From NCBI GenBank assembly GCA_031270215.1, contig JAISYB010000095.1:1-18579 (forward strand): a stretch of 18,579 nucleotides of DNA, in the 5' to 3' direction. This DNA comes from Streptococcaceae bacterium. Its GTDB lineage: Bacteria > Bacillota > Bacilli > Lactobacillales > Streptococcaceae. Positions 1 to 8,017 of this stretch are shown in pieces. Positions within the stretch are counted from its first letter, which is position 1, and the number at the start of each line of letters is the position of its first letter. Position numbers and translations under genes: made by a program. The notes under the pieces were generated by a model. The model did no database searches, was not told the origin of the DNA, and was given only the letters and a program-made list of their open reading frames with translations.

Positions 1-422
1 CAGTTCAAAATATGAAAGCAGAAATACAGCAATTAGCAGAGGAAAAAGAAAGAGACTTGCTTTTTGAGGCAAAAAATGAAGCGAATGAGCTTCTTTTGAC
101 AGCAAAAGCGGAAGCAGACAAGATTTTACATTCGGCTAAAATTGAAAATGGCACTTTGAAATCAAATATGCTTCAGATGTCTATTAGAGCGACGAAGCTG
201 CATACGCAATTAAAGGAATTGTTAACTGAACAGCTGGCATTGCTCGAAAACGAACAGTGGGAGAAAGTCCCACAAGAATTAACGGCTGGTCTGGCAGATG
301 TTTCAGAAAAATATGATAAGCGCTTGATTAAGCTGTCAGAAGCAAGCGTTTCGTCATCAACGCATCTAAATTTTGATACAACACTTGATGAGGCAAGTGC
401 TTTATTAAAAAAGCTAAATTAA
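1..422 (+). CDS. divIVA: DivIVA-like cell division/polarity protein, C-terminal part (5' end outside the window)
   Basis: The reading frame is open from base 3, so the protein begins before the window; the ATG at 12 is internal to the family coiled coil and is probably not the start. The visible ~139 residues begin with a highly charged coiled coil rich in E, K and A, with repeated 'EAKNEANELL' and 'KAEADKIL' patterns typical of the DivIVA/GpsB coiled coil. A more variable acidic C-terminal tail follows. DivIVA proteins bind curved membrane at the division septum and poles and recruit partners. The membrane-binding N-terminus cannot be checked here. A hairpin terminator about 100 bp downstream ends the unit. 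Identification rests on composition and pattern; another coiled-coil protein is possible but less likely. Confidence 0.72.
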   Translation, partial: VQNMKAEIQQLAEEKERDLLFEAKNEANELLLTAKAEADKILHSAKIENGTLKSNMLQMSIRATKLHTQLKELLTEQLALLENEQWEKVPQELTAGLADVSEKYDKRLIKLSEASVSSSTHLNFDTTLDEASALLKKLN

Positions 423-517
423 ACTCAAAAGGAAATTTCTGACAACTCACCTAAGCTTGTTAGGCGATAAGAGTTATGGTTATCAAAGTTGAGCGAGTTA
501 GAGCATAATCTGAAACC

Positions 518-547
518 CCCGCGACCGAAACGGTTGCGGGATTTTCT
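518..547 (+). terminator. Rho-independent terminator after divIVA, possibly bidirectional
   Basis: A 9-bp stem (518-526 with 532-540, one G-T pair) closes a 5-base loop and is followed by ATTTTCT. It lies between the plus-strand divIVA tail and the convergent minus-strand regulator, so it may serve both. The reverse-direction T tract is poor, so the plus direction is the better call. Confidence 0.75.
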
Positions 548-1214
548 ATAGATTTTTAAAATAATCTGGAAATTTTTGAATGACCATCTCCTGCTCGTTT
601 AACATCATATGCAGATGAACCTCGGCTAGAAAGCTGACCTCTTCGGGATTTTTATCAACGAGTGCTTGATAAAGCTGATAGTGCTGTGCCATAATCGTAT
701 CCCAAGGTAAGCCGGTCGTCAAAACTCTAAGCCAGCGGAAGCGTTCCAGATGTGTATTATGGTCTTTTAGCCAATCCCAGACCTCTTTTCGATCAACAAT
801 TTCAAAGCATGCCTTATGAAATAAATTATCCGCCTGAAAGAAGCTTTGTTCATCTCGATTATTGACGGCTTTTTCTTGCTCCTCTAGGATAGTTTGGAGA
901 ATTTTTTGTGTTTGTTCATTCAATTTAGCACAACATTCAACCATGATTTTTTGTTCAAGCTGTTTTCTGACAAAGCGTGCATTTTGGGCAGATTTTAAAT
1001 CAATTTTTGAAACATAGGTGCCGCTTTGAGGAATGGTATCGACTAATTCCTGTTGTCTAAGCTGTATCAGTGATTCACGAATCGGTGTTCTGCCAATTCG
1101 TAAAATTTCCTCTAATCCCTTTTCTGAAATCTTTTTTCCAGGCTCTAAATCTGCATAGATGATTTTTTTTCGAATCGCTTTGAATGCTTGATTTTGTAAG
1201 CTCGTAACTGACAT
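546..1214 (-). CDS. GntR-family (FadR/FCD subfamily) transcriptional regulator, probable repressor of the glucuronate operon
   Basis: The protein has 222 residues, normal for the FCD subfamily. The N-terminal winged helix-turn-helix covers about residues 8-70, with the recognition-helix pattern 'GRTPIRESLIQL' at 41-52. The C-terminal all-helical FCD domain covers about 76-215 and keeps the expected metal/ligand site residues Asp129, His133, His178 and His200. The start is set by a GGAGG five bases before the ATG at 1214. The gene diverges from uxuB, and the shared intergenic region contains two copies of a 14-bp palindrome, the usual arrangement for an autoregulated local repressor. The inducer is probably a hexuronate pathway intermediate such as fructuronate or KDG (inference). 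It is the functional counterpart of UxuR/ExuR/KdgR, but I do not assign one of these symbols. Confidence 0.88.
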   Translation of the reverse strand: MSVTSLQNQAFKAIRKKIIYADLEPGKKISEKGLEEILRIGRTPIRESLIQLRQQELVDTIPQSGTYVSKIDLKSAQNARFVRKQLEQKIMVECCAKLNEQTQKILQTILEEQEKAVNNRDEQSFFQADNLFHKACFEIVDRKEVWDWLKDHNTHLERFRWLRVLTTGLPWDTIMAQHYQLYQALVDKNPEEVSFLAEVHLHMMLNEQEMVIQKFPDYFKNL

Positions 1215-1242
1215 AGTGCCTCCTTTTTTATATTCTCTTATC

Positions 1243-1248
1243 AGTATA
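1243..1248 (-). promoter_or_regulatory. Putative -10 box of the regulator gene
   Basis: The minus strand reads TATACT here, about 30 bases before the regulator ATG. No convincing -35 is visible at 17 bp (the hexamer is ATTATT). The upstream operator palindrome (1271-1284) overlaps this -35 area, which would permit autorepression. Confidence 0.4.
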
Positions 1249-1270
1249 CCAAAAATTCAGCTCGAAATAA

Positions 1271-1284
1271 TCTGATATATCAGA
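1271..1284. promoter_or_regulatory. Operator palindrome 1 (TCTGATATATCAGA)
   Basis: A perfect 14-bp palindrome sharing the 12-bp core CTGATATATCAG with a second copy at 1388-1401. Two identical long palindromes flanking one promoter in the gap between a GntR-type regulator and its likely target operon are best read as binding sites of that regulator. This copy lies about 60 bp upstream of the uxu -35 box and at the -35 region of the divergent regulator gene. Confidence 0.72.
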
Positions 1285-1343
1285 AAAATCATGATTTAGA
1301 CAGTTTTTTGCTAGATTTTCCAAATAAATCATTTAAAAAAGGA

Positions 1344-1372
1344 TTGACAGACTTAATTCTCAGGAGTAAAAT
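1344..1372 (+). promoter_or_regulatory. Promoter of the glucuronate operon
   Basis: A consensus TTGACA (1344-1349), a 17-bp spacer and TAAAAT (1367-1372) predict transcription from about 1379. The second operator palindrome begins roughly 9 bp after that point, a position suited to blocking initiation or early elongation. It is the only strong promoter I see for the seven-kilobase gene series downstream. Confidence 0.82.
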
Positions 1373-1387
1373 GCAGTTGTATAGAAA

Positions 1388-1401
1388 ACTGATATATCAG
1401 T
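1388..1401. promoter_or_regulatory. Operator palindrome 2 (ACTGATATATCAGT)
   Basis: A perfect 14-bp palindrome with the same 12-bp core as operator 1, placed between the predicted transcription start of the uxu operon and the ribosome binding site of uxuB. The centre-to-centre distance to operator 1 is 117 bp, about eleven helical turns. Confidence 0.75.
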
Positions 1402-1416
1402 AGAGGAGGAAAAAAT

Positions 1417-3069
1417 GTGTTTTGTTTGAAGAAATGGCAAGATTTTCGCGAACAATTAGCTGAGGCATCAATTGAATTGCCACAATTTGATGTTGATTTG
1501 CTTAAGTTGAATGGAAAAGAGTCTCCGATATGGCTTCATTTTGGTGGCGGTAATTTGTACCGTGGTTTTCATGCGGAGGTAGCGCAAAGTTTAGCGCAGC
1601 AGGGGGCGCTAAAAAGTGGCGTTGTTGTTTGTGAAACCTTTGACGAGGAGATTATCAGTAAGGCTTATCAACCGTATCAGGCTAATTCTTTAGAAGTTGT
1701 GATGCATGAGGATGGCTCATTAGAGAAGAGGATTTTAGCAGCAACGGCTACAGGGATTGACTGCAATCCAAATAATGAAAAGGATTTCTCAAAAATTATT
1801 AGATATTTTGAAAGTCCCACTCTACAATTTACAACCTTTACCATCACAGAAAAAGGCTATGCATTAAAAGATCCTCAGGGCAATTTCTTTTCAACGGTGG
1901 CTAGTGATATCAAGCAAGGACCGGAAAATGCTAGCCATACGATGAGCATTGTTGCAGCATTACTTTATCGGCGATTTTTGGCAGGCAGTTTGCCGATTGC
2001 CATGATTTCAACGGATAATTTTTCACAAAACGGTCAACGTTTTCAAGATAGCTTGACAATCATTGCGACAGAATGGGCGAAGCGTGATCTAGTTCCTGCA
2101 ACATTTCCTGAGTATTTAAATAATCCGAAAAAGGTTGCTTTTCCTTGGAGCATGATTGACCGAATTACACCTAATCCGTCGAAAGCCGTCTGTGATTTAT
2201 TAACAGAAGTGGGATTTGAGGATATGGAGATTATTCATACAGCTAAGGGAACTAATATTGCACCTTTTGCCAATACTGAGGCTGTTCATTACCTTGTCAT
2301 TGAGGATAGTTTTCCAAATGGAAGACCACAGCTTGAGAAAGCGGGCGTGATTTTAGCCAATCGCACGACAGTTGATAAGGCAGATGTTATGAAAGTGACA
2401 ACTTGTCTTAATCCGCTCCATACAGCCTTAGCAGTGATGGGTTGCTTACTTGGTTACACTTCTATTTCAGCAGAAATGCAGGATAGTGATCTTGTAGCCT
2501 TGATTAAAGAAATCGGTTATCACGAGGGGCTGCCGGTCGTTGAAAGTCCGAAAATCATCGACCCTAAGCAATTCATTGACGAGGTTATCAATAAACGCTT
2601 GCCAAATCCATTTATCCCAGATGCACCACAACGGATTGCGAGCGATACCTCGCAAAAGGTTGCGATTCGTTTCGGGGAAACAATCAAAAAATACCAAGCA
2701 TTACCGGATAGAAATCCGAAAGATTTGCATTTTATTCCGCTTGTCCTTGCTGCATGGCTCAGGTATTTGCTGGCAATTGATGACAATGGCAAGCCATTTA
2801 AGCCAAGTCCTGACCCACTACTTGAGGATTTACAGGAAAAGCTATCTGCTGTAACGCTTGGAGAAAGAAATACTACAATCATTCATCAAGCAGTTGTTTC
2901 GATTTTATCAAATGATATCATCTTTGGTGTCGACCTATATCAAGCAGGCTTGGGTGAGAAAGTCGAAAATTGTTTGATAGAAATGCTTGCAGGAGAGGGT
3001 GCAGTTCGTGCGACACTCAAAATATATTTAGAAAAATTTGGAGGTAATCGCTTTGGAAATGACATTTAG
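1417..3069 (+). CDS. uxuB: D-fructuronate reductase (D-mannonate oxidoreductase)
   Basis: This is a 550-residue member of the long-chain polyol/mannitol dehydrogenase family. It reduces D-fructuronate to D-mannonate with NADH, the second step of glucuronate breakdown. The N-terminal nucleotide-binding segment carries 'HFGGGNLYRGFHA' at 41-53. The family's catalytic trio appears as Lys326, Asn332 and His335 in 'KVTTCLNPLH'. The length is somewhat above the Gram-negative enzymes (~490) but usual for the Firmicute form. Start: GTG at 1417 is seven bases after a strong AGGAGG. An ATG overlaps it at 1415 in another frame but reaches a stop after four codons. The 3' end overlaps uxuA by 17 bases, so translation is probably coupled. 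Confidence 0.9.
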   Translation: MFCLKKWQDFREQLAEASIELPQFDVDLLKLNGKESPIWLHFGGGNLYRGFHAEVAQSLAQQGALKSGVVVCETFDEEIISKAYQPYQANSLEVVMHEDGSLEKRILAATATGIDCNPNNEKDFSKIIRYFESPTLQFTTFTITEKGYALKDPQGNFFSTVASDIKQGPENASHTMSIVAALLYRRFLAGSLPIAMISTDNFSQNGQRFQDSLTIIATEWAKRDLVPATFPEYLNNPKKVAFPWSMIDRITPNPSKAVCDLLTEVGFEDMEIIHTAKGTNIAPFANTEAVHYLVIEDSFPNGRPQLEKAGVILANRTTVDKADVMKVTTCLNPLHTALAVMGCLLGYTSISAEMQDSDLVALIKEIGYHEGLPVVESPKIIDPKQFIDEVINKRLPNPFIPDAPQRIASDTSQKVAIRFGETIKKYQALPDRNPKDLHFIPLVLAAWLRYLLAIDDNGKPFKPSPDPLLEDLQEKLSAVTLGERNTTIIHQAVVSILSNDIIFGVDLYQAGLGEKVENCLIEMLAGEGAVRATLKIYLEKFGGNRFGNDI

Positions 3070-4120
3070 ATGGTACGGTGCTAATGAGGAAAAAATAAAA
3101 TTATCCGATATTCGTCAAATTCCTGCAATGAAAGGGATTGTCGGCACACTGATGGATATTCCAGTTGGGGAGGTTTGGCCTAAGGCACGTATCAAGGCAT
3201 TAAAGGAAGAAATTGAGGCAAATGGTTTGACACTCAAGGTGATTGAGAGTGTGAATATCCACGATGACATTAAAATCGGTTTACCGATGCGCGATAGATA
3301 CATTGAAAATTACAAAACAACGATTCGTCATCTTGCAGAATATGGTATTGAGGTGATTTGCTACAATTTTATGCCAGTTTTTGACTGGGTCAAATCTGAT
3401 TTGGACTATCAATTACCAGACGGCTCCTCAACGCTTGCCTACATCGCCGCAGATATTCCAAAGGATCCAAACGAGATTATCAAAAGGGTTGAAACATCAA
3501 GCAATGACTTCACATTGCCTGGCTGGGAGCCTGAGCGCTTGTCGCAAATCAGGCAGCTGCTTGCTGCTTATCAAGACGTTGATGAGGCAAAATTACGTGA
3601 GAATTTCGCTTACTTCCTCAAAGCAATTATTCCAACCTGTGAGGAGGTCGGAATCAAAATGGCAGTTCATCCAGATGATCCACCGTATTCCATTTTTGGC
3701 TTGCCAAGAATTGTCAAAAATCGTGAGGATTTGGACTGGCTATGTCGCGTCGTTGACAGCCCGTCTAACGGTATCACGCTTTGTACTGGTAGCATTGCTG
3801 AGGATCCTGCTAATGATGTCTATGCGATTTTGGCAGAATTTTGCAAGCGAGATAGAATCCCCTTTGCCCATGTCCGCAATATCAAATTCCTAGAAGGGAA
3901 GGATTTTTACGAAGCGCCACATAAATCAGAGTACGGTTCACTAGATATGTATCAAATCCTAAAGGCAATGCATGACAATGGCTTTGACGGTTATATCCGC
4001 CCCGACCATGGTCGAATGATTTGGGGTGAAACAGGTAGACCAGGCTATGGATTATATGACAGAGCGCTTGGGGCAGTTTACATTAACGGTATTTGGGAAG
4101 CATTGGAAAAACAAGGATAA
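3053..4120 (+). CDS. uxuA: D-mannonate dehydratase
   Basis: The product dehydrates D-mannonate to 2-keto-3-deoxy-D-gluconate, using a divalent metal (Mn or Fe) in a TIM barrel. From the TTG at 3053 the protein has 355 residues and begins MEMTFRWYG, matching the family N-terminus; the TTG sits eight bases after GGAGG (3040-3044). A frame open from 3038 would use a TTG overlapping that same GGAGG and is less likely; ATG 3059 is a second alternative. Family signatures include 'MAVHPDDPPYSIFGLPRI', 'LCTGSIAED', 'FAHVRNIKF' and 'YIRPDHGRMIWGE', which supply the metal-binding and catalytic residues. It overlaps uxuB upstream and is followed by uxaC after 15 bases, so it sits firmly within the operon. 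Confidence 0.93.
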   Translation: MEMTFRWYGANEEKIKLSDIRQIPAMKGIVGTLMDIPVGEVWPKARIKALKEEIEANGLTLKVIESVNIHDDIKIGLPMRDRYIENYKTTIRHLAEYGIEVICYNFMPVFDWVKSDLDYQLPDGSSTLAYIAADIPKDPNEIIKRVETSSNDFTLPGWEPERLSQIRQLLAAYQDVDEAKLRENFAYFLKAIIPTCEEVGIKMAVHPDDPPYSIFGLPRIVKNREDLDWLCRVVDSPSNGITLCTGSIAEDPANDVYAILAEFCKRDRIPFAHVRNIKFLEGKDFYEAPHKSEYGSLDMYQILKAMHDNGFDGYIRPDHGRMIWGETGRPGYGLYDRALGAVYINGIWEALEKQG

Positions 4121-4135
4121 AAAAGGAGTGTCACG

Positions 4136-5548
4136 ATGTTTTTAGATGAAAACTTTTTATTAACGAATGAATGGGCACAGAAATTATTTCACAGCTATGC
4201 AAATTCTGAGCCAATCATTGATTATCACTGCCATTTAGAGCCGAATGTGATTTTTGAAAATAAGCAATATGATAATCTGACTAAGATTTGGCTCAATGAT
4301 AACGGGCTAGGGGATCATTATAAATGGCGCTTGATGCGTGCTAATGGCGTGGAAGAAGCATTAATCACAGGTGATGGTGATGATTATCAGAAGTTTATCG
4401 CTTTTGTTAAAACACTAGAAAAAGCACCTGGAAATCCGATTTACGAATGGTCGCATTTGGAAATGCGTCGGTATTTCGGTATTGATTTAATAATCAATCA
4501 GGAAAATGCAGCAAATATTTGGGCACTAGCTAATCAAAAGCTGCAAACCAATGCCTATCGCCCGAAGGAATTGCTTGAAATGATGCAGGTCAAGGTTGTC
4601 TGTACAACGGATGATCCGGCAGATACGCTTGAGTATCACGAGGCATTGGCTAAGGAGAACAATTCTTTCAAGGTCTTGCCGACGTTTCGTCCGGATAATG
4701 CATGGATGATTGAGATGCCGGATTACGCTGATTATATTGAGCGTTTAGGAAAAAGTGCAGGAATAGAGGTTAATACCTTTACAGATTTGCTTCGGGTATT
4801 GAGTGCTAGAGTTGCTTATTTCCATGAAAAAGGCGCTCGTCTTGCTGATCAAGGCTTAAATAGCTACCGTTATCAAGCAGCAACGCCTGCGGCGCTTGAT
4901 TTATTATTTGCAAGGGCGCTTGCCGGTGAAACAGATTTTAGTGAAGGTGAGCTGGCGCAATTTTCAACAGCTGTGCAGCTTCATTTGATGAAAACTTATC
5001 AGGCGCATGGCTGGACGATGCAGATGCATCTGAATGCCTTAAGAAACGGCTCAAGCAAGCTTAAAAGAGAAGTTGGCATTAATGTTGGTGGTGATTCCAT
5101 GGGCGTTCAAACCAATTTGGCAAGTCATGTTGTGCAGCTTTTTTCTGAGGCAGAGGAGCGAGATGTTTTGCCAAAGGTGATTGTCTACTCGCTCAATCCT
5201 ACAGACTGGCTGCCTTTAGCAACGGCAATGCAGAGCTTTCAGGGCGGTATCGTTCAAAAGCTGCAGCTAGGCTGTGCTTGGTGGTTTAATGACACCTATG
5301 ATGGAATGAAAGAGCAGCTAAAGATTATGGCAAGCCAAAGCTTGCTTGCTAACTTTACCGGTATGCTAACAGATTCACGGAGCTTTTTGAGCTATCCACG
5401 TCATGAATATTTTAGACGCATCTTGTGTCAATTGTTTGGCGAATGGGTAGAAGAGGGGCGTTTGCCGGAAGATGAAGCGTATCTTGGTCAAATCATCAAG
5501 AGTATCTGCTACGGTAATGCTTCAAGCTATTTCGGATTTTTTGATTGA
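4136..5548 (+). CDS. uxaC: Glucuronate (uronate) isomerase
   Basis: The 470-residue protein is the usual length for uronate isomerase, an amidohydrolase-fold enzyme converting D-glucuronate to D-fructuronate (and galacturonate to tagaturonate). The N-terminal metal-binding HxH motif is His31 and His33 in 'IIDYHCHLEP'. Later family blocks include 'GWTMQMHLNALRNGSS', 'KVIVYSLNP', 'GCAWWFNDTYDGM' and 'LTDSRSFLSYPRHEYFRR'. An AAGGAG precedes the ATG at normal spacing. It catalyses the first step but is the third gene in order. With uxuB and uxuA but no uxaA/uxaB nearby, the substrate is inferred to be glucuronate rather than galacturonate. Confidence 0.94.
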   Translation: MFLDENFLLTNEWAQKLFHSYANSEPIIDYHCHLEPNVIFENKQYDNLTKIWLNDNGLGDHYKWRLMRANGVEEALITGDGDDYQKFIAFVKTLEKAPGNPIYEWSHLEMRRYFGIDLIINQENAANIWALANQKLQTNAYRPKELLEMMQVKVVCTTDDPADTLEYHEALAKENNSFKVLPTFRPDNAWMIEMPDYADYIERLGKSAGIEVNTFTDLLRVLSARVAYFHEKGARLADQGLNSYRYQAATPAALDLLFARALAGETDFSEGELAQFSTAVQLHLMKTYQAHGWTMQMHLNALRNGSSKLKREVGINVGGDSMGVQTNLASHVVQLFSEAEERDVLPKVIVYSLNPTDWLPLATAMQSFQGGIVQKLQLGCAWWFNDTYDGMKEQLKIMASQSLLANFTGMLTDSRSFLSYPRHEYFRRILCQLFGEWVEEGRLPEDEAYLGQIIKSICYGNASSYFGFFD

Positions 5549-5605
5549 CACTTGAAAAATAATTAGGGGTAAAAGGGTAAAATGTTGGAAATCAAGTGGT
5601 AGGTT

Positions 5606-5655
5606 TGCGCACTGCTGAGAGCGTGTGCTCGTCGTGTTTATCCTTGAGGTGCGCA
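5606..5655 (+). other. Intra-operon stem-loop between uxaC and the transporter gene
   Basis: TGCGCAC (5606-5612) pairs perfectly with GTGCGCA (5649-5655). Inside lies a second small hairpin, GAGC-GTGT-GCTC (5619-5630). No T tract follows, so it is not a standard terminator. It lies in the 173-bp gap of an otherwise tightly packed operon and may affect mRNA processing or stability (inference). I see no clear new promoter in this gap. Confidence 0.45.
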
Positions 5656-5721
5656 GCACTCGCAGAGGTGTGTACATTTTCATAAAGAAAGAACATCTAA
5701 CATCTTAATGAGGAGAGAAGT

Positions 5722-7242
5722 ATGAGTGAAAATAGTAAATGGGTATATCAGCCCAAAAAAATCACAGTTCGCCGTGGCATTTGTTATGGTCTAACAGATT
5801 TAATGGGTGGTGGCTGGAATAATATCGTTTCGGGCGTTATCTTTGCCTTCGTTTTGAGTCAGGGAATTGACCCAGCATTTGCCGGTGCAATTACTGGGCT
5901 TGGTCGGATTATCGATGCTTTGTTTTCCCTATTTTTCGGTGCAATTACTGATGGATTTTACAGAACAAAGTTAGGACAGCGCTTTGGTCGAAGACACTTT
6001 TTCATGCTGTTAGGTGGCGTGATATTCGCGATTTTATTCCCATTGTTCTGGGTGAAATCAAGCGATTGGCATTACTATCTGATTATTTACGTGGCAATTG
6101 AGGTTGCAATTGCAATGATTTTAATTCCATGGGAAACGTTACCGACGGAGATGACCGAGAGTTACAGTCTTAGAACGGTGCTCTCAGGCTCCAGGATGTT
6201 CATCTCAGCGACTGGGACGGCGCTTGTTTTCGTCATTCTTGCTGTTTTGCAGCATTTACAAAGTCCAAATGCCTATTTGATTACTGGGATAATCTGGACG
6301 ATTATCTTCGTTGTTGCCATCTTTGTTTCTTACCGAACGACTTGGGAGCGTGCATTGACACCGGAGTTTGTAGCAGAGCTTGATAGTCGCCCACGTTTAA
6401 CGCTTTTAGGATTTATCAAAAAGACGGTGGTTGATTACTTCTCGACATTTAAAAATCGGGCATTTCGGAAGCATTTAACAGTCTATCTTCTCTCGTTTAC
6501 AGGCAAGGATTTTTACTCAACGATGTTGCCGACATTTATTATCTGCTGTATTCAGGGTGTGCGTAAGGATACACCTTGGACGCTTCAAGCACTCTCGGTT
6601 TTCGGAATTCTCTCGACTTTGATTGCTACGAAATTAATGATTACACATGGACCTCGGTTCCTATTTTCATTGAGTTATTTAACGATTATTGTGACAATGG
6701 TTGGCTATTTCTTAGTTTGGGCGCTTCATATTAAGCAAGCATTCTGGATATTAATCATCATCTCTGTTTTATATCAATGTGCAAGAGCTATCCTTGAATT
6801 CACACCATGGAATGTTTTCCCATTTATTCCAGATGTGGATCGTGTGATGACAAGAGGTGACCGTGCGGGAATTTATGCAGCAGTTATGACTTTCTTTAGA
6901 AAATCAACCGGTGCTTTGGCTTCATGGATTGCAGGTATTTTGCTCAGCGGCATTGGATTTAATTCTAAGACGATGACAGATGTGAGTAATACACCACATG
7001 GTATACAGACGGGAATTGCTCTGATTTTCTTTGTTGCGCCAGTTGCTTTGATTTTTATTGCGGAGATTGTTTCAATTACCTTCAAGCTAAATCGCACTAG
7101 CCATGGGATATTGATTAAAGAAATCAATCGTTTAGAAGCAGGCGGTGCAAAGGCTGATGTTACGCCGGAAGCAAAAGCAATTGTTGAGGGCTTAACTGGA
7201 CACCCTTATGAATCAGTATGGCCAGAGGAGCTGTTAATCTAA
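5722..7242 (+). CDS. uxuT: GPH-family sugar:cation symporter, probable glucuronate transporter
   Basis: The 506-residue, very hydrophobic protein looks like a 12-helix major facilitator of the glycoside-pentoside-hexuronide (GPH/MelB) family. Diagnostic features are the N-terminal 'YGLTDLMGGGWNN', the helix II acidic segment 'GRIIDALFSLFFGAITD' and the following cytoplasmic loop 'YRTKLGQRFGRR', equivalent to the MelB loop. A central cytoplasmic stretch near residues 210-250 separates the two halves. The C-terminus is a soluble tail of about 45 residues. It probably imports glucuronate with H+ or Na+; the substrate is inferred from its position between uxaC and kdgA. GAGGAG precedes the ATG. 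The symbol is given by analogy with the lactococcal uxu locus. Confidence 0.82.
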   Translation: MSENSKWVYQPKKITVRRGICYGLTDLMGGGWNNIVSGVIFAFVLSQGIDPAFAGAITGLGRIIDALFSLFFGAITDGFYRTKLGQRFGRRHFFMLLGGVIFAILFPLFWVKSSDWHYYLIIYVAIEVAIAMILIPWETLPTEMTESYSLRTVLSGSRMFISATGTALVFVILAVLQHLQSPNAYLITGIIWTIIFVVAIFVSYRTTWERALTPEFVAELDSRPRLTLLGFIKKTVVDYFSTFKNRAFRKHLTVYLLSFTGKDFYSTMLPTFIICCIQGVRKDTPWTLQALSVFGILSTLIATKLMITHGPRFLFSLSYLTIIVTMVGYFLVWALHIKQAFWILIIISVLYQCARAILEFTPWNVFPFIPDVDRVMTRGDRAGIYAAVMTFFRKSTGALASWIAGILLSGIGFNSKTMTDVSNTPHGIQTGIALIFFVAPVALIFIAEIVSITFKLNRTSHGILIKEINRLEAGGAKADVTPEAKAIVEGLTGHPYESVWPEELLI

Positions 7243-7253
7243 AAGCTTAAAAA

Positions 7254-7359
7254 GCGAACGGAAATTCGCATAAAATATCAACGGAAAGGTTCGGAAGCTG
7301 GCATATTATCGGCATAAGGGCAGCTTTAATTATCTTTTATGCCGAACGTGTTTTCCGAA
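7254..7359 (+). other. Structured leader of kdgA (nested hairpins, no Shine-Dalgarno)
   Basis: The 127-bp gap before kdgA can fold into a small hairpin, GCGAA/TTCGC (7254-7258 with 7265-7269). It can also form a larger nested structure: outer arms TTCGGAA (7290-7296) and TTCCGAA (7353-7359), inner arms CGGCATAA (7310-7317) and TTATGCCG (7337-7344). The outer stem ends only 10 bases before the kdgA ATG, and no purine-rich ribosome binding site is visible there. AACGGAAA also occurs twice as a direct repeat. A role in translation control or mRNA processing is inference. Confidence 0.5.
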
Positions 7360-7369
7360 ACTAAAAATC

Positions 7370-8014
7370 ATGAAAAAAATAGAAATTTTGAATAAATTAG
7401 AGCAAGCGGCAATCATTGCAGTTGTGCGTGGTGCAAGTAAGAAAGAGGCAATTAAAGCCAGTCAAGCGCTTATCGCTGGCGGAATACATGGACTTGAGCT
7501 GACTTTTACTTTGCCGCAAGCGGACGAAGTGATTAAAGAATTGGCGCTACAGTATAAAAATAATACGGACGTGGTGATTGGTGCCGGAACGGTTTTAGAT
7601 GCAGCAACGGCACGCTTAGCGATTATTGCAGGCGCAGAATTTATTGTTAGCCCAGCCTTTGATGTTGAAACGGCGAAGCTTTGCAATTTGTACCACATTC
7701 CGTATTTACCAGGTTGCATGACAATTACTGAAATGACAACGGCTTTGCAATATGGTGCAGACATCATCAAGTTTTTTCCTGGCAGTGCTTTTGGACCAAG
7801 TATTATCAGCGCCTTTAAAGCGCCATTGCCACAGCTTAACATCATGCCAACAGGCGGTGTTAGTCTAGATAACCTAGAAGAATGGTTCCAAGTAGGCGTA
7901 ATTGCTGTTGGAGTTGGCGGCAATCTACTAGCACCAGCGGCTAAAGGAGATTTCGATGAAGTCACGAAAATAGCGCAAGCATATGTTGCAAAGTTACGTA
8001 AAATCAAGGAGTAG
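7370..8014 (+). CDS. kdgA: 2-keto-3-deoxy-6-phosphogluconate (KDPG) aldolase
   Basis: The 214-residue class I aldolase cleaves KDPG to pyruvate and glyceraldehyde 3-phosphate, the last step of the pathway. The Schiff-base lysine is Lys134 in 'DIIKFFPGSAFGP', the general acid/base is Glu43 in 'GLELTFT', and the phosphate/substrate site segments 'VVRG', 'GAGTVLDAATA' and 'MPTGGVSLDN' are all present. The length is typical. The start ATG lacks a recognisable Shine-Dalgarno and follows a strong stem-loop; MKKIEIL is nevertheless a normal family N-terminus. The gene ends three bases before kdgK, and its stop lies within the kdgK ribosome binding region, so the two are probably translated together. 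Confidence 0.94.
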   Translation: MKKIEILNKLEQAAIIAVVRGASKKEAIKASQALIAGGIHGLELTFTLPQADEVIKELALQYKNNTDVVIGAGTVLDAATARLAIIAGAEFIVSPAFDVETAKLCNLYHIPYLPGCMTITEMTTALQYGADIIKFFPGSAFGPSIISAFKAPLPQLNIMPTGGVSLDNLEEWFQVGVIAVGVGGNLLAPAAKGDFDEVTKIAQAYVAKLRKIKE

Positions 8015-8017
8015 TCA

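Noticed and set aside
423..517. T-box or other riboswitch after divIVA (an ileS T-box is common there in relatives)
   Set aside because: No T-box signature is present and no aminoacyl-tRNA synthetase gene follows; only a simple terminator is seen.
2467..2882. Several open frames on both strands inside uxuB
   Set aside because: They are out-of-frame shadows of a conserved enzyme with no independent start signals.
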